Shown here in pieces: positions 51,315 to 59,406 of a stretch of 64,000 nucleotides of DNA. Made by a program: the position numbers and the translations under genes. The DNA is from Bin87 sp026710825 (GTDB taxonomy: Bacteria; Chloroflexota; Dehalococcoidia; Lucifugimonadales; UBA3495). The stretch covers positions 620,001 to 684,000 of the forward strand of contig OZ247427.1 of assembly GCA_965232815.1 (NCBI GenBank). The letters are read 5' to 3'. The notes below the pieces were generated by a model. That model was given only the letters and a program-made list of their open reading frames with translations. It made no database searches and was not told where the DNA came from. Numbering within the stretch: the first letter of the stretch is position 1; each line of letters begins with the position of its first letter.

Positions 51315-53123
51315 TTAGTTAACCCGTTCCATGCGGTACGCCACGATGAGATCGCCTTCCGCGTAATCGTTGAACGAATCCAAAACGATACCGCACTCGG
51401 TGCCTACCGTGGCCTGGTTGATCTCATCACTGAAGTGTCGCAGGCTCCCCATATTGGTTTCGCCCACGACGTCATCGTCACGCATGATACGCACCGTACC
51501 TTGACGCGTGATGCGACCATCCAGCACACGACAACCAGCGATTCGCAAACCGCGCCGGCCTTCGAAAATCTCCCGGACTTCGGCCCGTCCGACCACGACC
51601 TCCTGGAACTCAGGCTCCAACATTCCGTGGAGGGCTTGCTCAACATCCTCGAGAAGTCGGTAGATGATCTGGTATTCCCGGACCTCGACGCGCAACCGCT
51701 CGGCAGTGCGCTCTGCGCCGATTTCAAACCCGACGTTGAACGCCAAAATGATTCCTCCGGAAGCCGCAGCCAGTTGTACGTCAGAGTCGCTGACCGCTCC
51801 GGATCCCGAGTGGATAATCCGTGCCTTGACGTCGCCGTCAGACAATTTTTCCACGGACTGCGCTACGGCTTCCACACTACCTTGAACATCTGCTTTGAGG
51901 ACCAGCACCAGTTCTTTCACATCCCCGGCGTCAATCTGCTTCACCACACTGTCCAGAGTCAGCACGGTGTCCATGTTGCCAGTGGTGGCGCGCTGACCGT
52001 GTCGGGTGGCGGTTTGGCGGGCCGTCCTTTCATCCCGCACTACCGTCAGGATATCTCCCGCCTCGGGGGTCGCGTTCAACCCGATAACCACACACGGCGA
52101 ACCCGGCGTGACGGTGTCCATCGATTCTCCGCGCTCATTCGTGATAGCGCGTACTCGGCCCCAGGCACCACCAGCGACAATCTGATCCCCTACCTTAAGG
52201 GTTCCAGCCTGCACCAGCACAGTGGCGGTCGGTCCCCGACGACGATCCAGTGTTGCTTCGACGATCACGCCGGCGGCATCACGATTGGGATTCGCCTTCA
52301 ATTCCATGATCTCGGAAAGTACCGTCAGGTTTTCGAGCAGGTCTCCGATGCCTTCACCGGTTTGAGCTGAGACGGGCACCGCAATGACGTCGCCACCCCA
52401 TTCTTCCACCAACAGGTTGCGCTCGCTGAGTTGGCGCTTTACCACATCGGGTTGCGCCCCCGGCAGGTCCATCTTGTTGATGGCCACGACGATGGGCACC
52501 TCTGCTGCGCGAGCATGATTGATGGCCTCATCGGTTTGAGGCATGATCCCATCATCGGCCGCCACGACCAGCACGGCGATGTCGGTGACTCTCGCCCCGC
52601 GTGAACGTATTGACGTAAACGCGGCGTGGCCGGGTGTGTCCAGGAAGGTCATCGGTTGGCCATCCCGGGCGACCTGATAAGCGCCGATGTGCTGGGTTAT
52701 GCCTCCGGCTTCCTTATCAACCACCGACGTTTCCCGAATGTAGTCCAAAAGGCTGGTTTTCCCGTGGTCAACGTGGCCCAGTATCGTTATAACCGCCGGC
52801 CGGCTCTCCATCAAGCCTTCGTCTTCGTTCACGTCGCCAGCGTTAATTGCCGCAGTGTCCTCCGCAGACTCGGCGAGCCTGGTTCTCACACCATAGGCGG
52901 CCGCGGCAACGGTCGCCACCTGATGGTCAATGGCCTGGTTTACCGCGACCATTATGCCGTGCCGCATCAACTGTTTGATGACATCCACCGGAGACTGGTC
53001 CAGAAGCTCGGACAGCTCTTTTACCGTCAGGGACTCCGGCAGTACCAAGGCTCGAGGACTGCTACGACGGGGTTCTCCGCGACGGGCCCGCCTGGGTCCC
53101 GTGGCGCGTTGTTGAGTAGTCAT
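51315..53123 (-). CDS. infB: Translation initiation factor IF-2, short N-terminus
   Basis: IF-2 brings initiator tRNA to the 30S subunit with GTP. The start is ATG 53123, behind GGAGGTG, giving about 602 residues; the upstream GTG is part of the ribosome-binding site. The IF2-N domain (SLTVKELSELLDQSPVDVIKQLM) begins only ~30 residues in, so the long basic N-terminal region of many bacteria is missing. The G1 motif GHVDHGKTSLLD, DTPGHAAFTSIRSRGA, NKMD and domains II-IV are present. Confidence 0.95.
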   Translation of the reverse strand: MTTQQRATGPRRARRGEPRRSSPRALVLPESLTVKELSELLDQSPVDVIKQLMRHGIMVAVNQAIDHQVATVAAAAYGVRTRLAESAEDTAAINAGDVNEDEGLMESRPAVITILGHVDHGKTSLLDYIRETSVVDKEAGGITQHIGAYQVARDGQPMTFLDTPGHAAFTSIRSRGARVTDIAVLVVAADDGIMPQTDEAINHARAAEVPIVVAINKMDLPGAQPDVVKRQLSERNLLVEEWGGDVIAVPVSAQTGEGIGDLLENLTVLSEIMELKANPNRDAAGVIVEATLDRRRGPTATVLVQAGTLKVGDQIVAGGAWGRVRAITNERGESMDTVTPGSPCVVIGLNATPEAGDILTVVRDERTARQTATRHGQRATTGNMDTVLTLDSVVKQIDAGDVKELVLVLKADVQGSVEAVAQSVEKLSDGDVKARIIHSGSGAVSDSDVQLAAASGGIILAFNVGFEIGAERTAERLRVEVREYQIIYRLLEDVEQALHGMLEPEFQEVVVGRAEVREIFEGRRGLRIAGCRVLDGRITRQGTVRIMRDDDVVGETNMGSLRHFSDEINQATVGTECGIVLDSFNDYAEGDLIVAYRMERVN

Positions 53124-53177
53124 AAGTAACACCTCCTCATTCCGGTCAATCCACCTGAGCTTGCCGAGTACGACAGG

Positions 53178-53513
53178 TCAGCCGGGCGCACCCGTCGATT
53201 CACGGGCGACCCTTCCAGTCCCGAGGTTTGCCCCGCCGGATTGGATAATCTCAATATAGTAATTTTGGAGCGCCTCCAAATCAGCGTCGGAGACCTGGAC
53301 CCGCAGACTGCGCGCCAAGGCTCGTTTCGCCAAACCACTCTCCCAACACGACACCCTGCTACAAAGGTATGCGCCCCTGCCGTTGGCTCGTCCAGTAGGA
53401 TCTGGCACCACCAAGCCGTCCGGTGTTCGAACGATTCGCACCAGTGCGCCTTTCGGTCCCTTCTGGCCGCAGGCTATACAACTTCTTTCCGGTATGTGTG
53501 ACTTTTTCGGAAT
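53178..53513 (-). CDS. rnpM: RNase P modulator RnpM (YlxR), apparent ATT start
   Basis: RnpM (YlxR, DUF448) binds RNase P RNA in Gram-positive bacteria. The family core starts PKKSHIPERSCIACGQKGPKGALVRIVRTPDG and continues to GRANGRGAYLC; the CX2C pair is intact. No ATG, GTG or TTG lies upstream of that core and downstream of the nusA stop. The best candidate is ATT at 53513, with AGGT eight bases before it. A GTG at 53441 would delete the conserved zinc-like half. The frame is the same as that of nusA, 17 codons after its TAA. Confidence 0.75.
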   Translation of the reverse strand: MPKKSHIPERSCIACGQKGPKGALVRIVRTPDGLVVPDPTGRANGRGAYLCSRVSCWESGLAKRALARSLRVQVSDADLEALQNYYIEIIQSGGANLGTGRVARESTGAPG

Positions 53514-53564
53514 TCCGGTTACCTGATTCCTGCGTCCGAGTTTCTCCGGCGAGTTTGGATAGCT

Positions 53565-55367
53565 TTATCGCCGGCGCGGACCGGGTCCTCGCGCACCGGG
53601 GACGTTGCCGCCACGGCGATTCCCACCGCCACGGCGACGGCGCCCAGTGTTGCCCCTGAGGTCGCCGACGATATCTTCGGCGAATCGGATCTTGCCGGCA
53701 TCGGGCGCCAAGTTCGGCAAGCCGGCCAACAGGTCGTTCATTTCCTCGTCGAGGATTTCACCTTCCTCCTCCTCGTCATCCTCTTCCTCTTCGTCGGCCT
53801 CGACAACGTCAACCAAAGTCAGGTCATCCAGCGCATCCACGCTGAGACCCGCCGGTTCAGTTTCCGTTTCGGCCTGCATTTCAGCCTGGGCAGCGGCAGC
53901 TTGTTCTTCAGCCATCAATTCGGCCAGGAGCGCTTCGTCGTCGTAATCAGTTGCGGGTTCAACATCGGGCTCTACCGACACGGGTTCGGAGACGATGATT
54001 TCGCTCTCGTCGACGACGGCTGGCACTTCAGCCACTGCGGCCACCTCAATCTGCTCAGGTTCTTCGCTTGCAACGACTTCCTCGGGAGACTGGACGGCCA
54101 AGCCGGTTTCCGCGATAGCGGCCTCCGCAGCTGCAACCACCGGCAAAGTTTCAACTTCCGGTTCCACTTCCGCGGCCGTCAATTGTGCCTCGGCTTCCGC
54201 CTGCGCCGCTGCGGTAGCTTCAGCCGCAGCGAGCGCGGTAGCAGCGGCGGCACGCTCGGCCGCAATGCGCGCGGCTTCCGCAGCACGGACAGCGCGCAAG
54301 GCTTCCCATTGCTCGACGTTCTTTATGTCCAACCGCCACCCGGTAAGCCTGGCCGCCAACTTGGCGTTTTGCCCGTCCCTACCAATGGCCAGCGACATCT
54401 GGCTTTCGGGCACCACCACGTATGCGGTGCGGTCATCCTCTTCCAATTCCACTGCTCCCACGTCGGCAGGACTGAGAGCGCGAGAAATTAGCACTTGCGG
54501 ATTTTGGTCCCATTCGATGACGTCTATCTTTTCACCCTGTAATTCGTTGACGATACTCTGGATGCGGTTGCCCCGCAGGCCGATGCATGAACCGACCGGG
54601 TCTACACCCTCCTGATGCGACGCCACCGCCACCTTGCTGCGCACTCCGGGATCCCTGGCGATGGCGCGGATTTCCACCGTGCCATTGCTGATTTCGGGTA
54701 CTTCGGCTTCCATCAGCCTGCGCAAAAGGTCCCGGTGGGACCGACTGACCACTACCTCCGGGCCGCGGGTGGTTTGCTGGACTTCAACCAACAACACCTT
54801 GAGGTTCTGTCCCTTGCGATACCGTTCGTTGGATACCTGGTTATCGGGACGCATGATACCGCGCGCTCGATTTTGATTCTGAGCCTGGTGGGGATTCAGA
54901 TTGATGAAAACCGTTGGGCCCTTCTCAATGCTCTCCACGCTGCCGCTGATGATTTCGCCCTGGTACCCCGAGTATTCTTCGAAGGTCTTCTCCCTTTCCG
55001 CTTCTCGCAATCCCTGCATCAACACTTGGCGAGCGGTTTGGGCGGAGATCCGGCTGGTGTCATACGCAACCTCTTCGGACTCCGGGATTTCCGTATCGAC
55101 CTGCGCCGTCGGGGAAAGTCTCAATGCCTCGGCCAACAAAATCTCGGTTTCGGGATCTTCCACCTCTTCGACGACCATCCTCAATGGGAAGATGCTGATG
55201 TCGCCGGTGTTTGGATTGAGCTTCACCGACAGGTTTTTGGCCCCGGCAACGCTGTCCCGGCGGAACGCGGTAGCCAATGCGACCTCAACCTTATTGAGCA
55301 CCAATTCCTTTCGTAGCCCGCGTTCGGCGGATAACTGATTCAACGCCATCATGAAATCGCTTTTCAT
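53565..55367 (-). CDS. nusA: Transcription factor NusA with long acidic/RGG tail
   Basis: NusA controls pausing, termination and antitermination. The 600-residue protein has the N-terminal RNAP-binding domain (about 1-125), S1 (about 135-200) and two KH domains ending near residue 350, with the GRDGQNAKLAARLTGWRLDI motif at the end. The C-terminal ~240 residues are Ala/Glu-rich, low in complexity and strongly acidic, ending in an Arg/Gly stretch (RGNTGRRRRGGGNRR). Such a tail is not part of NusA in most bacteria. It begins the nusA-rnpM-infB-rbfA-truB operon; rimP is not upstream. Confidence 0.96.
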   Translation of the reverse strand: MKSDFMMALNQLSAERGLRKELVLNKVEVALATAFRRDSVAGAKNLSVKLNPNTGDISIFPLRMVVEEVEDPETEILLAEALRLSPTAQVDTEIPESEEVAYDTSRISAQTARQVLMQGLREAEREKTFEEYSGYQGEIISGSVESIEKGPTVFINLNPHQAQNQNRARGIMRPDNQVSNERYRKGQNLKVLLVEVQQTTRGPEVVVSRSHRDLLRRLMEAEVPEISNGTVEIRAIARDPGVRSKVAVASHQEGVDPVGSCIGLRGNRIQSIVNELQGEKIDVIEWDQNPQVLISRALSPADVGAVELEEDDRTAYVVVPESQMSLAIGRDGQNAKLAARLTGWRLDIKNVEQWEALRAVRAAEAARIAAERAAAATALAAAEATAAAQAEAEAQLTAAEVEPEVETLPVVAAAEAAIAETGLAVQSPEEVVASEEPEQIEVAAVAEVPAVVDESEIIVSEPVSVEPDVEPATDYDDEALLAELMAEEQAAAAQAEMQAETETEPAGLSVDALDDLTLVDVVEADEEEEDDEEEEGEILDEEMNDLLAGLPNLAPDAGKIRFAEDIVGDLRGNTGRRRRGGGNRRGGNVPGARGPGPRRR

Positions 55368-55431
55368 GGTTGTCCTCCGCTAGCCGAACGATCAAATTTT
55401 CAACGAAGCCCCGTCCAAATTGATAGAAATA

Positions 55432-55452
55432 AGGCGGGTCTACGCCCCGCCT
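55432..55452 (-). other. Hairpin in the nusA leader
   Basis: AGGCGGG (55432-55438) and CCCGCCT (55446-55452) form a seven-pair stem around a seven-base loop in the ~150-base untranslated leader of nusA. No T-run follows. It could take part in NusA autoregulation. Confidence 0.4.
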
Positions 55453-55531
55453 GAACTATCCTTGAACCTCTCGTTGCAGGTCTATGACCACCAAGTCATT
55501 GATTCCCACAACAGGGCGTTTGTGTGGCCGA

Positions 55532-55560
55532 ATTATAGCATTGTTGGCGCGAGCGGGCAA
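55532..55560 (-). promoter_or_regulatory. Promoter of the nusA-infB operon
   Basis: On the minus strand TTGCCC (55560-55555) is followed after 17 bases by a perfect TATAAT (55537-55532). Transcription would begin near 55525, about 155 bases before the nusA ATG. Confidence 0.72.
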
Positions 55561-55578
55561 GGCGATTATGGCAAGCGA

Positions 55579-55602
55579 GAGCCCGCCGAATGTGGCGGGC
55601 TC
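55579..55602. terminator. GC-rich hairpin between cysM and the nusA promoter
   Basis: GAGCCCGCC (55579-55587) pairs perfectly with GGCGGGCTC (55594-55602) around GAATGT. It lies 27 bases after the cysM stop and would end that transcript, although no clear T-run follows on the minus strand. Confidence 0.55.
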
Positions 55603-55629
55603 GATCAAAAGGCAGGACTGGTCGAGCGA

Positions 55630-56580
55630 TTACCACCAGATCTTGCCCTGCGCTTCCTTGGCCAGCGTTTCATAATCTCGGGTCCACAGCTGGCTGCTGA
55701 GGTACTTCCATCCGCCATCGGCCAGCAGACAGACCACGTTGCCGCTCTCCATGCGCTCGGCGTATTTCAGCGCTCCGGCAACGACCGATCCGGAGGAGAT
55801 GCCCGCGAAAATCCCCTCTTTGTCCATCAGGTCTTTCGTCATGTAGAAGGAGTCGAAACTGTTCACCAACAGGCGGTTGTCCAGCATGTTGATGTCGAGG
55901 ATGGGCGGGATGAATCCGTCCTCAAGCCGGCGCAGACCGGAAATAAAATCGTCCGGCTCGGGCGCCACCGCAATGATCTTGATGTCGCTGCGGTGCTCCT
56001 TGAGTCGGCGCGCATTTCCCATCAGCGTGCCGCCCGTTCCCAGGCCCGCGACGAACACGTCAACGTCGGGAAGCACTTCAACGATCTCCTGACCCGTGCC
56101 CTCGTAGTGGGCTTCCGGATTTCCTTCGTTACCATACTGGTACAGCATCAGGTAATCGTGGGGGTTTTTCTCGACGATTTCCTGGGCGACCACCACGCTT
56201 CCGTTGGTTCCCAGAGACCCATCGGAGTAAATGATCTTGGCGCCGTAAGCCTCCAGCAACTGGGTGCGTTCCACGGAGACGTTCTCGGGCATCACTACCG
56301 AAACGCTGTAGCCTTTCAACCTGCCGATCATGGCGAGAGATATGCCGGTGTTGCCGGACGTCGGTTCGAGGATGGTCCGGTTCGCTGAAATTTCTCCGTC
56401 CGCTTCCGCCCGTTCAATCATTTTCAGGGCGATGCGGTCCTTCACACTGCCGGTGGGGTTTTGTCCCTCCAGCTTGGCAAAAATCCGCACATTGGGGTTT
56501 GGGGTCAGGTTTTCCAGTTCCACCAACGGGGTGTTGCCGATGGTGGAAAGCAGACCTTTATGGGTAGCCTTGGTGAGCAT
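55630..56580 (-). CDS. cysM: Cysteine synthase, CysM type
   Basis: The PLP enzyme makes cysteine from an activated serine. The 316-residue protein has the PLP lysine K47 in NPTGSVKDR, the TSGNTGISLAM loop and the GLGTGGTLMG phosphate loop. The C-terminal ADGGWKYLS and the ending with IWW resemble the CysM branch that takes sulfur from the CysO thiocarboxylate in mycobacteria. It lies 62 bases downstream of moeB, an E1-like enzyme that could charge such a sulfur carrier. No cysO or mec gene is visible nearby. Confidence 0.9.
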   Translation of the reverse strand: MLTKATHKGLLSTIGNTPLVELENLTPNPNVRIFAKLEGQNPTGSVKDRIALKMIERAEADGEISANRTILEPTSGNTGISLAMIGRLKGYSVSVVMPENVSVERTQLLEAYGAKIIYSDGSLGTNGSVVVAQEIVEKNPHDYLMLYQYGNEGNPEAHYEGTGQEIVEVLPDVDVFVAGLGTGGTLMGNARRLKEHRSDIKIIAVAPEPDDFISGLRRLEDGFIPPILDINMLDNRLLVNSFDSFYMTKDLMDKEGIFAGISSGSVVAGALKYAERMESGNVVCLLADGGWKYLSSQLWTRDYETLAKEAQGKIWW

Positions 56581-56642
56581 TAGCGGCGTCTCAACGTTGG
56601 AGGTCAGCGGATCGAATTGACCTTCGGCAACCTACCAAGGTT

Positions 56643-57491
56643 CTACACGGCGCCGGCGGCGATGGCCACCGGTTCATGTGCTTCGGCAACTCCGCAGAAC
56701 ACTTCGTAATCGATCAGTTCCTTCACGGTCGGGGTGTCCCCGCATAGCGGGCAATCGGGGTTGCGGCGCAGGCGAACTTCCCGGAACTGCATGCTGAGCG
56801 CGTCGATGACCAGCAGTCGGGACGACAGGCTCTCTCCGATACCCAGGATGTGTTTCAGCGCTTCGGTGGCCTGGATGGACCCGACGAGCCCGGTCAGCGC
56901 ACCCAGCACTCCGGCCTCCGCGCAGTTGGGAACCATCCCTGGAGGCGGGGGGGCCGGGAAAAGGCAGCGGTAGCACCCCTGCCCCGGCAGGAACACGGTG
57001 GCCTGGCCGTCGAAAATCAGGATGCTCCCGTCGATCAGGGGTTTGTTCAAGAGATAGCAAGCGTCGTTGACCAGGTAGCGGGTGGCAAAGTTATCCGCCC
57101 CGTTGATCACGATGTCGTACTGGCTGATGATGTCGAACGCGTTTTCGGACGTGAGCCACGTCTCGTGGAGAACCACGTCCACTTCCGGGTTGTAGGACTG
57201 GATGTTGTCCTTGGCGGACTGGACCTTCGGCCGTCCTACGTCCGGGGTGTGGTGGAGAATCTGACGCTGCAGGTTGGACAATTCCACCACGTCGAAATCG
57301 ACGATCCCCAACTTGCCGACTCCGGCCAGCGACAAGTACACCGCCGACGGAGATCCCAAGCCGCCGGCGCCGATGATCAGCGCGCTGGACTCCATCATTT
57401 TGCGTTGTCCCGCGCTGCCCACATCCTGCATGATGATGTGGCGGCTGTAACGTTTGACCTGGTCGGGGGTCAACCGCAGTGGTTGCACCAT
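56643..57491 (-). CDS. MoeB/ThiF-like E1 activating enzyme
   Basis: The protein adenylates the C-terminus of a ubiquitin-like sulfur carrier (MoaD, ThiS or CysO). ATG 57491 behind GGAGGAA gives 282 residues; the open frame upstream is not family-like. The nucleotide site GAGGLGSPSAVYLSLAGVG, the DNFATRYLVNDAC stretch, zinc cysteines in CYRCLF and CPLCGD, and the C-terminal ELIDYEVFCGV are visible. There is no rhodanese domain. It sits between the Rrf2 gene and cysM, which favours a role in cysteine synthesis, though molybdopterin synthesis is also possible. Confidence 0.9.
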   Translation of the reverse strand: MVQPLRLTPDQVKRYSRHIIMQDVGSAGQRKMMESSALIIGAGGLGSPSAVYLSLAGVGKLGIVDFDVVELSNLQRQILHHTPDVGRPKVQSAKDNIQSYNPEVDVVLHETWLTSENAFDIISQYDIVINGADNFATRYLVNDACYLLNKPLIDGSILIFDGQATVFLPGQGCYRCLFPAPPPPGMVPNCAEAGVLGALTGLVGSIQATEALKHILGIGESLSSRLLVIDALSMQFREVRLRRNPDCPLCGDTPTVKELIDYEVFCGVAEAHEPVAIAAGAV

Positions 57492-57566
57492 TTGGGATTC
57501 CTCCGTGTCGGCTAAATCTGGTTTCGGGTAGTGTGACAAGCAATCAAAGCGATGATCGCGTGGCAT

Positions 57567-57608
57567 AAGAAAGCCCGCGTCCCGATCCGCGGATAGGGTT
57601 TTGCGGGC
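57567..57608 (-). terminator. Terminator/attenuator hairpin in the moeB leader
   Basis: On the minus strand GCCCGC (57608-57603) pairs with GCGGGC (57578-57573). An inner stem (CCC/GGG and a palindromic ATCCGCGGAT) extends it, and TTTCTT (57572-57567) follows. It ends 76 bases before the moeB ATG. It could stop the Rrf2 transcript, but an alternative pairing with upstream sequence suggests it is an attenuator for moeB-cysM (see findings). Confidence 0.7.
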
Positions 57609-57700
57609 ACAGGCTCGGCGCTATTGCAGTCGGCCCATCCCCTATGTGTTGGGACAGGCGCAGGTGAAGACTAAAGATCGCGTACGCAGCATGTGCGATG

Positions 57701-57730
57701 AGTCTATCGCCGGGCCGGATTTTTTGTCAA
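57701..57730 (-). promoter_or_regulatory. Candidate promoter of moeB-cysM
   Basis: On the minus strand a perfect TTGACA (57730-57725) is followed after 18 bases by TAGACT (57706-57701), or after 17 by ATAGAC. Four of six -10 positions match. It would produce a leader of about 200 bases before moeB. A dyad AGACT..ATCGC...GCGAT..AGTCT (57668-57705) overlaps the -10 region and could bind a regulator. Confidence 0.5.
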
Positions 57731-57764
57731 GGTACATGGGGGTCGGCCGGCGGGCACAAGTCAA

Positions 57765-58244
57765 CTAGACTGACGCCGGAACCGGACCGTCCACCGGCAC
57801 CCATTGATCGATCGGGGGGTCGGCGGCATCTATCAGCACGCTCTGGCGTTCGGACAGGTGAGCCAACGTAGTTCCTTCCAACACCTGTTGGATGGACTCC
57901 TCCACCGTCTGCCAGATCTCTTTTTGCGCGCACGAGCCAGCAAACATGCAGTCGGTGGGCAGCGTCAGACAGTCCAAAGGAGACGCATTCCCGTCGAGCT
58001 CCTGCATGATCTCGTGCAAATTGATGTGTTGGGGAGACCTGGCCAGCGAGTGCCCACCCTGTGGACCACGCCGACTGTGGACGAACCCGCTTTTGTTGAG
58101 CGCGGACATCAATCGCTCGAGATAGGATTCGGGGATGCCCTGTCGGTACGAGATCACGGAGGTCTGCACCGGCCCATCCCCATAGCGCATGGCGAGCTCC
58201 ACCAGCGCACGGACACCGTAATCAACTCTCATCGGGATGCGCAA
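57765..58244 (-). CDS. Rrf2-family regulator with Fe-S cysteines
   Basis: This 159-residue winged-helix repressor belongs to the Rrf2 family (IscR, CymR, NsrR). TTG 58244 is favoured because GGAGG lies seven bases before it; an ATG at 58232 is too far from any box. The helix-turn-helix region includes IPESYLERLMSALNKSGFVHSRRGPQGGHSLARSP. C92, C99 and C105 follow and match the three-cysteine [2Fe-2S] site of IscR. It lies just upstream of moeB and cysM, so it may sense iron-sulfur or cysteine status for them. Confidence 0.88.
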   Translation of the reverse strand: MRIPMRVDYGVRALVELAMRYGDGPVQTSVISYRQGIPESYLERLMSALNKSGFVHSRRGPQGGHSLARSPQHINLHEIMQELDGNASPLDCLTLPTDCMFAGSCAQKEIWQTVEESIQQVLEGTTLAHLSERQSVLIDAADPPIDQWVPVDGPVPASV

Positions 58245-58444
58245 ACCTACACCTCCGTTGGGGAAGGATTATACCCAATTGGCGCGTAGAATGCCAACCG
58301 GTGCGAAAATCACACTTGAGCTTCCCACCATCGACGGTTTTCGCACCACGACGCTTTTCTCAAATTACACTTGCATGGGGTGGCGTGCGCGACCAATAGA
58401 CGGGGCGGACGCATGTGCCCATAGCAGATTCAGTTCGCCCGGCA

Positions 58445-58879
58445 TTACGCCCCATCCGCTCTGGGATTCCCCCGGCGGTCGTACACCGTGATGTAAGTGC
58501 CCAGCCCGGTGGCGATGAGCCTGTCGTCGGGCCCGGTGATTTCCATGTCGCCCACGATGATACGGCCGCCTCGGCTCTTGATGGTGCTGCGGGCAGTGAG
58601 TTCGCCGTCCCTGGCCGGGGCGATGAAATTCAGCTTCAACTCGATGGTGACGGCATGCTCTCCCTCTTTGAACAGCGACCGGCAGGCACGGAAGAACGCA
58701 TAGTCGGCCAGCGCCACCAGGATTCCGCCCTGGACCGCGCCGGCTCCCTGCCGGTGGCGATCCTCAACCGTCATGTAGGCGGTGCCGACGCCGTCCGCAG
58801 ATTCCCCGGGCCTGATTCCCAGCATTTCGGCGAACGGTCCGTCCTGTTCGGTTGGCGGCGTTGATCCCTGTTGAGTCAT
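58445..58879 (-). CDS. PaaI-like thioesterase (hotdog fold)
   Basis: The 144-residue protein has the hotdog thioesterase pattern: GAVQGGILVALADYAFFRAC with its conserved Gly-Gly, followed by LKLNFIAPARDGELTARSTIKSRGGRIIVGDMEI. It probably hydrolyses an acyl-CoA such as a phenylacetate-type intermediate. Its N-terminus, PFAEMLGIRPGES, is the usual PaaI start. No paa gene is seen near it. Confidence 0.85.
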   Translation of the reverse strand: MTQQGSTPPTEQDGPFAEMLGIRPGESADGVGTAYMTVEDRHRQGAGAVQGGILVALADYAFFRACRSLFKEGEHAVTIELKLNFIAPARDGELTARSTIKSRGGRIIVGDMEITGPDDRLIATGLGTYITVYDRRGNPRADGA

Positions 58880-59022
58880 ATGTCCCTCTCAGCCCAAGGT
58901 GGGCGCGCGGTTTGCGCGGGAATTATAATCTGAAACCTCAATGCGCCGCCGGATCGCGCCCGCTATACTGATTTCTCCAATGTTGCAGATGCCAACACCA
59001 ATCGCCGCTCGTCAGTCCCGCC

Positions 59023-59403
59023 ATGCTTAAGGGCATCGTCACAGCGCTTGCCGTCATGTTGGTGTGCACGATCATTCCCATAGCCCAGGTATTACTGGCC
59101 CCGTTTGGGCCATTCCTGGGAGCATATTTCGGGATCCGCTCAATCAACGTCGGAGACCGCAGCCCGTTATTGGCCGCGGCGTTGTTCGGCTCCGCCGTTG
59201 GCGCGGCTTCGGCGGCCATCCTGGTGCTGATTGCCATCATCATTACATTGGCCGCACCGATTCCCGGGCGCCTCATTATCCTCACCTGGATCGCGGTGGC
59301 GGTTTTCTCGGCATACGTGGCCGGCATGAGCACGCTGGGCGGCCTGTACCGCCTGATGAAATCACAGACTGCGGCGCGCACTGCCGTATCTGAGCCGGGT
59401 TGA
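59023..59403 (+). CDS. Small hydrophobic membrane protein, unknown
   Basis: I do not recognise a named family. The 126 residues include three or four hydrophobic segments (about 3-25, 28-37, 47-76 and 80-105) and end in a short cytosolic stretch. It lies three bases upstream of larB and may be translationally coupled to it. It could be an accessory membrane partner for nickel or organic acid handling, but that is only inferred from position. Confidence 0.6.
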   Translation: MLKGIVTALAVMLVCTIIPIAQVLLAPFGPFLGAYFGIRSINVGDRSPLLAAALFGSAVGAASAAILVLIAIIITLAAPIPGRLIILTWIAVAVFSAYVAGMSTLGGLYRLMKSQTAARTAVSEPG

Positions 59404-59406
59404 TCC

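Noticed and set aside
52626..53129. Plus-strand open frame opposite infB
   Set aside because: infB is unambiguous on the minus strand; the plus frame lacks any motif.
57492..57764. T-box leader in front of moeB
   Set aside because: The conserved T-box core (GGGUGG-ACCGCG) is missing, so no tRNA-binding bulge can be placed.
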